The notes under the pieces: model-generated
What the model saw: the letters and a program-made list of their open reading frames with translations, nothing else
The model's database searches: none
What the model was told of the DNA's origin: nothing
Program-made: the position numbers and the translations under genes
Shown here: positions 1-5,282 of the stretch, one piece after another
Layout: each line of letters starts with the position of its first letter
Position numbering within the stretch: the stretch's first letter is position 1
Source: CAZZCN01 sp964652975
Lineage (GTDB): Bacteria; Bacillota; Clostridia; Saccharofermentanales; UBA5734
Direction: 5' to 3'
Assembly: GCA_964652975.1 (NCBI GenBank)
Contig: CAZZCN010000145.1
Span: forward strand, 1 to 5,282
Length of the DNA stretch: 5,282 bases

Positions 1-1283
1 TCGAAGCCATGTATGTTTTCTCGCATCAAGTCTATTGTGTCTCCGTGAGATACGCCCCGGATTCGCTTGGTTTCAAAACAGCCCATGAAGTTTCCCCATT
101 TTGATGAATCAATCGAGGTAAATCCATCACTCTCTATCTTTAGCAGGCGGAAGAGTGCATAACCTGCGTTAAGTGGAAATCCAGCGCTGAAAAATGAATT
201 CATTTTGGATGTTGCGCTTTGGTACAATACGCCTTCCTTATCTTGTACAGTGTTGTTAAATTCAGCACATTTCTCCGTAGTCAAATCAGCAACACCACCA
301 ATAAAATCAGGCTTTTGATCTCCCAGTTTTTTGTACATGGCATTATAACGCTTTGCTATGGAACTAATCATTTTTTCGGGAAGCTTGCTAAACATCAGGT
401 CAATCAACTCGCATCCCCTGTGTGGAGATCCAATAGCCGTTAATGATCCGACATAAGGATCCATTCCAAGACAGCTTATTGCATATCTAGCATCCAGACC
501 ACCCTTTGAATGGGCGATTATATTAACTTTCTCGCAGTTCTCTTTCGCAATTATTTCCAGTATTTGATTTTTGAGCTCTAGAGCACCGACTTCCATAGGT
601 GCTGCCGAGTGATGGTTTCCATAATAGATTGTTGCCCCGTTCCTAATCAATTCACCGGTTATCCTGCCCCAGTAATTGAACATTTGCCAGTCTCGCCAAA
701 ATATACCATGAACCATTAAAAGCGGATATTTCGTCTTGCAAATCTCATTTTCTTTTCTATTGTTGTTCAGTTCGGATTTGGCAAGCTCAAACATGCATTC
801 TCTACGAACCGTGCGACATACAATCCAAAGCACAATCAGATTGACAAATGGTATCCACCATGTCATGAAAAGCAAAACTCGCTTTGTTATGCCCAGTTGT
901 TTTGAAAGAAGCATTATGCGAATCGCCCCGTTCAATAAAAGCACAAAATCAAGCGCCATAGCTACGATAAGATATAATATCAAAGTTGGAATGCTAAAGT
1001 CCGGTTTGAAATGCAAAACCACAGTCAGATATATGCATACTTCCAAGAAAAATATAACAATAGCATCAACTATCAAATCATGTCCGTCTATCAGCGCCTT
1101 CAGTTTCTTTGATGGCATCTTTTTGAAGGTTGGCCATATATTGAACGTGATGTAAAGAATGCTCATTACAATTATAATAAGAATATTTATTGGCAATGTA
1201 GCTTGCAAAACATTGATTATCAAAACAACATTTACGATACACAATAGTAAAATATAGTATATGATTTTTCTTACCAAATTCAT
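1..1283 (-). CDS. Membrane-anchored lipase-like alpha/beta-hydrolase (3' end outside window)
   Basis: The reading frame is open from an ATG at 1283 to the window edge, giving 427 complete codons. The C-terminus is missing; by alignment with the neighbouring paralogue about 25 residues are lost, so the full protein is near 450. Residues 1-160 hold hydrophobic segments at about 7-27, 31-49, 68-90, 98-118 and 137-157. A charged linker (about 158-181) follows, then a hydrolase domain. That domain has an oxyanion-hole strand MVHG (190-193), nucleophile elbow AHSKGG with Ser259, a SPHRG motif (286-290), a probable catalytic Asp386 (ESDG) and His413 (SHGD). Order and motifs match the Pseudomonas/Burkholderia-type lipase family, in which Ser-Asp-His hydrolyses carboxylic esters. 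Asp415, two residues after the His, sits where those lipases bind calcium. The membrane-domain-plus-lipase layout is seen directly; substrate and side of the membrane are unknown. Esterase or acyltransferase activity is equally possible. The start is supported by a purine-rich site just upstream. Confidence 0.85.
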   Translation of the reverse strand, partial: MNLVRKIIYYILLLCIVNVVLIINVLQATLPINILIIIVMSILYITFNIWPTFKKMPSKKLKALIDGHDLIVDAIVIFFLEVCIYLTVVLHFKPDFSIPTLILYLIVAMALDFVLLLNGAIRIMLLSKQLGITKRVLLFMTWWIPFVNLIVLWIVCRTVRRECMFELAKSELNNNRKENEICKTKYPLLMVHGIFWRDWQMFNYWGRITGELIRNGATIYYGNHHSAAPMEVGALELKNQILEIIAKENCEKVNIIAHSKGGLDARYAISCLGMDPYVGSLTAIGSPHRGCELIDLMFSKLPEKMISSIAKRYNAMYKKLGDQKPDFIGGVADLTTEKCAEFNNTVQDKEGVLYQSATSKMNSFFSAGFPLNAGYALFRLLKIESDGFTSIDSSKWGNFMGCFETKRIRGVSHGDTIDLMRENIHGF

Positions 1284-1288
1284 AAATT

Positions 1289-1299
1289 CCCTGCCCTCC
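1289..1299 (-). promoter_or_regulatory. Ribosome binding site of the membrane-anchored hydrolase
   Basis: Read on the minus strand this is GGAGGGCAGGG, ending five bases before the ATG at 1283. GGAGG itself is 11 bases from the ATG, and the second AGGG is 5 bases away. The site settles the start in the frame that encodes the transmembrane and hydrolase domains. It rules out the overlapping frame beginning near 1323, which has no family motifs. Confidence 0.7.
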
Positions 1300-1389
1300 A
1301 AACAAATTCTCGTTGATTGCCAATTAGAATTATTTTACTATGCAGCTCTTATAGCTATGTCGATCTCTACCAGTACTATAGTGTTAATA

Positions 1390-1407
1390 TGGAAATACAT
1401 GTTTCCA
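1390..1407. repeat. Imperfect palindrome in the hydrolase intergenic spacer
   Basis: TGGAAATACATGTTTCCA has six-base perfect outer arms (TGGAAA/TTTCCA) around a TACATG centre. It lies about 107 bases upstream of the membrane hydrolase start. The size suits a dimeric repressor site, but in A+T-rich DNA it could be chance. No regulator gene is in view and no promoter overlaps it convincingly. Confidence 0.25.
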
Positions 1408-1483
1408 GTTTCAATTCATATATGGATATGATTTCTAGTATTTTCTTGACTATATTGTTTTTCTATATATTCTAAGATTTTTA

Positions 1484-2305
1484 CTAGTATCCGAGCTGTT
1501 TTAGTTCTGATGCAATTTGAATATATACGTCGCAAATATCGTTGACATGGCCATCAGCTGGTTTTTTGGATATTTTCATTCGTCTTATGTCCACTTCATC
1601 AGCATGAGATATTCCACGCCTTGTGCCGCTTTTGAGAACACCTTTGAAATTAGTCCAATTTGCCGAACTTGGCGTTAAAAGGCCATCGTTCTCTCCCTCA
1701 ACTAATTTGACTACCAAATGCGGGATGAACATTATCAAATCGCTGAACGAATTTTTCATAACCGCGCCATAGCTTTGATAATACACATTTTCGCTATCAG
1801 GATTAGCCATGTTGAACTTGCAAGCATAATCGGTGGTAAACTGTCCGCAAACGGCGTGAAAATCCGGCTTGTCGTCTCCAAGCATACGAAACCACAGGTT
1901 TGCAAGCACGGACACTATTTTAAATAAAAACGATGGCAGCTTGAATAGCTTATCCATGGTCTTTGAACCGTGGTGTGGCGTGCAAATCGTAGTCAAGCTT
2001 ACAATGTTATCAGACATTCCCAAGGATGATATTAGATAGCGCATATCAAGCCCGCCCTTGGAATGTGTAATGACATTGAATTTGTCGTTGCCCGTCTTAA
2101 GCATTATTTTGTTGATGTTCTCTTGCAGCGTTTTTGCGTTTTGCTCTACCGTACCCCAGCTGTCCTGATGTCCAAAGTAAATTGTAGCGCCTTCGCTTTC
2201 CAAAGCTTTAGGTATGCGTCCCCAGTATCCAAAATGTTTCCTGTCACGAAAACCGGTCCCATGGACCATTACGAACGGGTATTTTGTTTTGCATTTGTCG
2301 TTCAT
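1484..2305 (-). CDS. Soluble lipase-like alpha/beta-hydrolase
   Basis: This 273-residue protein is a complete alpha/beta-hydrolase of the lipase I.1/I.2 type. Visible in order are the oxyanion-hole strand MVHG (13-16), a YWGRI segment (27-31) followed by GATIYFG (39-45), the nucleophile elbow THSKGGLD with Ser82, a TPHHG motif (109-113), catalytic Asp207 in ENDGLL, and His234 in SHADEV. The HxDEV pattern matches the Pseudomonas lipase region where His is catalytic and the following Asp binds calcium. The first elbow glycine of the usual GxSxG is Thr. There is no signal peptide or transmembrane segment, so the protein is predicted to be cytoplasmic, unlike secreted relatives. GAGGG six bases before the ATG supports the start. 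It is about half identical, by eye, to the hydrolase domain of the next gene downstream (residues 5-121 against 182-298, ungapped). Substrate unknown; a general esterase is the main alternative. Confidence 0.88.
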   Translation of the reverse strand: MNDKCKTKYPFVMVHGTGFRDRKHFGYWGRIPKALESEGATIYFGHQDSWGTVEQNAKTLQENINKIMLKTGNDKFNVITHSKGGLDMRYLISSLGMSDNIVSLTTICTPHHGSKTMDKLFKLPSFLFKIVSVLANLWFRMLGDDKPDFHAVCGQFTTDYACKFNMANPDSENVYYQSYGAVMKNSFSDLIMFIPHLVVKLVEGENDGLLTPSSANWTNFKGVLKSGTRRGISHADEVDIRRMKISKKPADGHVNDICDVYIQIASELKQLGY

Positions 2306-2413
2306 TGGATACCCTCATGCTGTTGTATTGGAGTTTTAGCAATTATTTTGCCAGGTTGCCGGAAAAACTTTTGTTAGGCAAGAAGGCTAAGTTTCAAATT
2401 AGGGGCGCAATTG

Positions 2414-2437
2414 GAAAATCTGCTTAGGCAGATTTTC
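2414..2437. terminator. 10-bp stem hairpin, possible bidirectional terminator
   Basis: The arms GAAAATCTGC and GCAGATTTTC pair perfectly around a four-base loop. On the plus strand the stem runs into TCTCTTTC, giving a T-rich tract from 2433 that resembles an intrinsic terminator. On the minus strand the tract is only TTTTCC. It is the third hairpin after valS and lies about 110 bases before the soluble hydrolase. No plus-strand gene needing a terminator is in view, so either orientation is uncertain. Confidence 0.45.
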
Positions 2438-2466
2438 TCTTTCAAGTTGCAGTTCGTGAAATACAA

Positions 2467-2493
2467 GGATAATCTTGTTTCACAAGATTATCC
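2467..2493 (-). terminator. 12-bp stem hairpin, likely terminator downstream of valS
   Basis: GGATAATCTTGT and its exact complement ACAAGATTATCC form a 12-bp stem with a three-base loop (11 bp if the closing pair opens). On the minus strand, the direction of valS transcription, the stem is followed by TTGTATTTC, a moderately T-rich tail. Of the three hairpins in this spacer it best fits a terminator for valS. Confidence 0.5.
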
Positions 2494-2496
2494 AAG

Positions 2497-2545
2497 AGCG
2501 AAAAGCCAATAAATTTTGTCTCTTTGGAGAGTTTGGCTTTTCGCT
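2497..2545 (-). terminator. 13-bp stem hairpin directly after valS
   Basis: AGCGAAAAGCCAA (2497-2509) pairs perfectly with TTGGCTTTTCGCT (2533-2545). The 23-base loop contains a small inner hairpin (TCTC/GAGA). The stem starts 23 bases after the valS stop. The T-run is inside the arm rather than after it, and the minus-strand sequence beyond the stem is not T-rich, so it may be an mRNA 3'-end stabilising stem or part of a compound terminator. Confidence 0.45.
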
Positions 2546-2568
2546 TTACGACGCCGCATATCGGAATT

Positions 2569-5217
2569 TTAACACAACCTGGCTATTCGCTCGTCGACGT
2601 TGGTTTTCATTTCTAAGTACCGATCCCGCTTTTCCTTCTCCGAATTTATAACCTTCTCAGGCGCTTTCGAAGTAAACTCCTCATTGCTCAGTTTGCTGTT
2701 GACACGTTCAATCTCATTGGCATAATTGTCGGATTCCTTTTGGAGACGCAAAATCTCCTTCTCGATATCAATCAAATCGGCAAGCGGAATGAAAATCTCA
2801 CCGCCGTTGAACACAGTCGCGACGGCTGTATCTGGAATTCCGTCCTTCGTAGCTGTTACACTCACCGCGCTGACTCCTGCAAGCCTTTCGAGAAAAGCCT
2901 GGCCAGTCATGAACATACCACCGATTTCCTCGTCAGCAGTTACAACAATTATCGCAGCCTTGCGCGACGGCACAACATTCATGTTGGTTCTTATGTTCCT
3001 GATTTTGCGGATTGCGTCCATAAGTACTTCAACCTTTTTGACCTCTTCAGGGAAATCGTATTTGCTATCACCTACTGGCCAGCTGCTAATCATGATTGAC
3101 TCATCGTCATGTATCAGGTGTCCGTAGACTTCCTCGGTCAAAAACGGCATATAGGGGTGCAGAAGCTTCATTGCGTTGCAAAGCACGAAATTCAAAGTAT
3201 ACTGCGCTTCAAGCCTGTCAGGGGATGTTTTTTCGAAAAGGCGCGGCTTGACCATCTCGATGTACCAGTCGCAAAAGTCTTCCCAAATAAAGGAATATAT
3301 TTTCGCTAGAGCCACACCCATTTCAAAGTTCTCCAGGTTTGCCGTAACTTCTTCAATCAGGCTGTTAAGCTTTGACAGGATCCACTTGTCCTCCATTGTG
3401 AATTTGCTTTCATCAACAGATGCAAAATCTATCTCGTCGTCAAAATTCATCATGACAAATCTGAAAGCGTTCCATATCTTATTGGAAAAATTCCTTCCCG
3501 CCTCAACCTTGATTGGCAAAAACCTCTGGTCGTTTCCAGGAGAATTGCCGTTTATAAGGGAATATCTCAGGGCATCAGCGCCAAACTGGTCGATGATTTC
3601 AAGCGGGTCGATTCCGTTGCCCAGGGATTTAGACATCTTGCGACCTTTCTCATCACGAACGATTCCATGTATAAAAACATGTTCGAACGGAATGCTGTCA
3701 GTTTGTTCCAGTGCAGAAAAAATCATTCTCGCAACCCAGAAGAATATTATGTCGTAGCCTGTTACAAGAACGCTGGTCGGATAAAAATAATCCAATTCGG
3801 CTGTATTTTGTGGCCAGCCAAGTGTGGAAAAGGGCCAAAGCGCTGAGCTGAACCATGTGTCGAGCGAATCCGGGTCCTGATGAAACGAAGTGCCGCCACA
3901 GTCAGGGCATACATCTGGCATTTCTTTGGAAACAAGGATCTTGCCGCAGGAGTCGCAGTAAAAAGCCGGAATCTGATGTCCCCACCAAAGCTGTCTCGAA
4001 ATACACCAGTCGCGGATGTTCTCCATCCAGTTGAAATATATCTTGTCAAAACGCTCGGGTATGAAGTCGACGTCGCCGTTTCTTACAGCTTCAATAGCAG
4101 GCTTAGCAAGAGGCTCCATTTTTACGAACCACTGAAAGGAAACTTTTGGTTCTACAGTTGTCGAACAGCGGTAGCATCCGCCGACATTGTGTTTGTGAGG
4201 CTCGATTTTTACCAGATATCCCTGCTCTTGCAAGTCCTTAACGATTTTAGCCCTGGCTTCATATCTGTCCATTCCCTTATATACACCAGCGGCATCGTTC
4301 ATCGTAGCATTATCTGCTATGACGTCCAGCACCTCTAGGTTATGGCGCAGTCCGACTTCAAAGTCATTGACATCGTGTGCGGGAGTGATTTTAACTACTC
4401 CGGTACCAAAATCCATCTCAACGTAATTGTCTGCAATTACAGGAATGGGTTTATTTACAAGAGGTAGAATGACATTTTTGCCAATCATGGCCTTATATCG
4501 ATCATCCTCCGGATTAACCGCAACTGCAGTGTCACCAAGCATTGTCTCAGGCCTTGTCGTGGCGACAACCACCTCTCCGCTTCCATCCTCAAATGGGTAT
4601 CGTATATACCAGAACGAACCTTCCTGCTCTTCATATTCAACCTCGGCTTCGGAAATGGAAGTAAGGCAGACCGGGCACCAGTTGATAATGCGCTCGCCGC
4701 GGTAGATAAGACCTTTCTCGTAAAGGCGTATAAAAACCTCAGTTACAGCCTCCGAAAGTCCGTCGTCCATGGTAAAACGCTCACGCTCCCAGTCGCACGA
4801 GCTTCCAAGCCTTTTGAGCTGCTCGATTATCCTGCCGCCGTATATCTTTTTCCATTCCCAGGCGCGCTTTAAGAATTCATCCCTGCCGATCTGATCCTTG
4901 GTGATTCCCTCTTTCGCCATTGCCTCTACAATCTTTGCTTCTGTAGCTATCGACGCGTGATCGGTCCCCGGTACCCATAGAGCGCTGTATCCCTGCATGC
5001 GTCTCCATCTTATAAGTACGTCCTGAATTGCATTGTCCAGTGCGTGTCCCATGTGAAGCTGCCCTGTGATGTTCGGAGGAGGCATAACTATGGTATATGG
5101 CTTTTTGCTGCTGTCCGGTACTGCGTGAAAGTAGCCTTTGTCAATCCAGCTCTTGTATATCTTCTCTTCGGCTTCCTTTGGTTCAAAAGCCTTTGGTATC
5201 GAATCAATTCTGCTCAT
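2569..5217 (-). CDS. valS: Valyl-tRNA synthetase (class I)
   Basis: This cytoplasmic enzyme attaches valine to tRNA-Val using ATP and hydrolyses mischarged Thr-tRNA-Val. From the ATG at 5217 it has 882 residues, the usual length for bacterial ValRS. The HIGH signature is HMGH (55-58) in PPPNITGQLHMGH, and KMSKS is at 527-531. The inserted CP1 editing domain begins near 195 and contains TTRPET (220-225) and TPAHDVND (278-285). Cysteine pairs that look like zinc knuckles are C181/C184 with C348/C351, and C421/C424 with C437/C440. The anticodon-binding domain spans about 600-760. The C-terminal tail (about 812-880) is rich in Glu, Lys and Leu, as expected for the ValRS coiled-coil arm that contacts tRNA. 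The frame also extends to a TTG at 5235, but the Shine-Dalgarno lies inside that extension, so ATG 5217 is preferred. No frameshift or missing catalytic motif is seen. In many Firmicutes folC follows valS; here it does not. Confidence 0.98.
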   Translation of the reverse strand: MSRIDSIPKAFEPKEAEEKIYKSWIDKGYFHAVPDSSKKPYTIVMPPPNITGQLHMGHALDNAIQDVLIRWRRMQGYSALWVPGTDHASIATEAKIVEAMAKEGITKDQIGRDEFLKRAWEWKKIYGGRIIEQLKRLGSSCDWERERFTMDDGLSEAVTEVFIRLYEKGLIYRGERIINWCPVCLTSISEAEVEYEEQEGSFWYIRYPFEDGSGEVVVATTRPETMLGDTAVAVNPEDDRYKAMIGKNVILPLVNKPIPVIADNYVEMDFGTGVVKITPAHDVNDFEVGLRHNLEVLDVIADNATMNDAAGVYKGMDRYEARAKIVKDLQEQGYLVKIEPHKHNVGGCYRCSTTVEPKVSFQWFVKMEPLAKPAIEAVRNGDVDFIPERFDKIYFNWMENIRDWCISRQLWWGHQIPAFYCDSCGKILVSKEMPDVCPDCGGTSFHQDPDSLDTWFSSALWPFSTLGWPQNTAELDYFYPTSVLVTGYDIIFFWVARMIFSALEQTDSIPFEHVFIHGIVRDEKGRKMSKSLGNGIDPLEIIDQFGADALRYSLINGNSPGNDQRFLPIKVEAGRNFSNKIWNAFRFVMMNFDDEIDFASVDESKFTMEDKWILSKLNSLIEEVTANLENFEMGVALAKIYSFIWEDFCDWYIEMVKPRLFEKTSPDRLEAQYTLNFVLCNAMKLLHPYMPFLTEEVYGHLIHDDESIMISSWPVGDSKYDFPEEVKKVEVLMDAIRKIRNIRTNMNVVPSRKAAIIVVTADEEIGGMFMTGQAFLERLAGVSAVSVTATKDGIPDTAVATVFNGGEIFIPLADLIDIEKEILRLQKESDNYANEIERVNSKLSNEEFTSKAPEKVINSEKEKRDRYLEMKTNVDERIARLC

Positions 5218-5282
5218 AAAATCAAATCCTTTCAAATTGGTTTTAGTAAAAATGTAATCGTGGTAATCGCATAACCTGGTAC
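5218..5282 (-). other. Partial valS 5' leader
   Basis: Only 65 bases of upstream sequence are present. They contain the ribosome binding site, a T-run on the minus strand (ATTTTTAC, about 5255-5248), and a seven-base direct repeat, CGATTAC, occurring twice with a two-base gap (5254-5260 and 5263-5269). No promoter can be assigned. Firmicute valS genes often have a T-box leader; the fragment is too short and too diverged from the T-box consensus to call one. Confidence 0.4.
5227..5232 (-). promoter_or_regulatory. valS ribosome binding site that fixes the ATG start
   Basis: AAAGGA on the minus strand sits nine bases before the ATG at 5217. It falls within the six codons that a TTG start at 5235 would add, and no comparable purine tract precedes that TTG. 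The ATG start also gives the familiar N-terminus MSRIDSIPKAFEP. Confidence 0.75.

Larger units (their letters stand above)
1284..1483. other. 200-base A+T-rich spacer between the two hydrolase genes
   Basis: No coding frame with any family motif is visible here. The upstream gene ends in TAG followed directly by an in-frame TAA (1486-1481). I see no G+C-rich hairpin with a T-tract, so read-through from the upstream hydrolase into the downstream one is possible. Several -10-like hexamers occur on the minus strand (TATAGT and TAAAAT types), but none has a good -35 at 16-18 bases, so no promoter is called. The only structured element is a near-palindrome at 1390-1407. Confidence 0.6.

Noticed and set aside
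736..1155. 139-codon plus-strand frame with a hydrophobic N-terminus
   Set aside because: It is wholly antisense to the hydrolase gene and has no recognisable domain; its hydrophobic look mirrors the complementary coding strand.
1078..1323. 81-codon minus-strand frame overlapping the start of the membrane hydrolase
   Set aside because: It is out of frame with the long open frame from 1283 that carries the transmembrane segments and hydrolase motifs, shows no family motif, and its start lacks the GGAGGG site, which lies inside it.
1330..1440. Promoter for the membrane hydrolase
   Set aside because: TATAGT-, TAAAAT- and TTGAAA-like hexamers occur on the minus strand, but no pair has both a fair match and 16-18 base spacing, and such hexamers are frequent in A+T-rich DNA.
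2330..2400. Promoter for the soluble hydrolase
   Set aside because: An AATAAT -10-like hexamer is present on the minus strand (about 2346-2341), but no acceptable -35 is found at the right distance.
2414..2545. CRISPR array or mobile-element ends
   Set aside because: The three inverted repeats differ in sequence, are not regularly spaced copies, and are not associated with a transposase or cas gene.
3176..3757. 193-codon plus-strand frame
   Set aside because: It lies antisense within valS, with low-complexity Ser-rich composition typical of a shadow frame. The other plus-strand frames inside valS were rejected for the same reason.

Overview
The window looks like part of a low- to mid-GC Gram-positive chromosome, probably a Clostridia-type Firmicute. 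The reasons are the sequence character of the valyl-tRNA synthetase, the strong purine-rich Shine-Dalgarno sites, the A+T-rich spacers and the short hairpin terminators. This placement is inference, because no rRNA or marker other than valS is present. All three supported genes lie on the minus strand, so transcription runs from high to low coordinates.

Layout in transcription order. (1) 5282-5218: a fragment of the valS leader, too short to show whether a T-box is present. (2) 5217-2569: a complete valS of 882 codons, starting at an ATG with a good ribosome binding site; an in-frame TTG at 5235 is rejected as the start. (3) 2568-2306: a spacer with three strong hairpins in a row, probably the end of the valS transcript. 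(4) 2305-1484: a complete 273-residue alpha/beta-hydrolase resembling the bacterial lipase I.1/I.2 group, with no signal peptide. (5) 1483-1284: a 200-base A+T-rich spacer with no gene and no confident promoter. (6) 1283-1: a paralogue of gene 4 that runs off the window. It carries an N-terminal membrane domain of about 180 residues in front of the same hydrolase domain.

valS is housekeeping. The two hydrolases are clear paralogues. They share a CKTKYP start to the catalytic domain, an MVHG oxyanion-hole strand, an HSKGGLD nucleophile elbow and the same spacing between Ser, Asp and His. They look like a tandem duplication in which one copy is soluble and the other is tied to the membrane. Their substrate cannot be read from the sequence. 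I see no mobile element, CRISPR array, tRNA or rRNA. Nothing here amounts to a convincing new multi-gene system; the soluble/membrane hydrolase pair is the part most worth following up.
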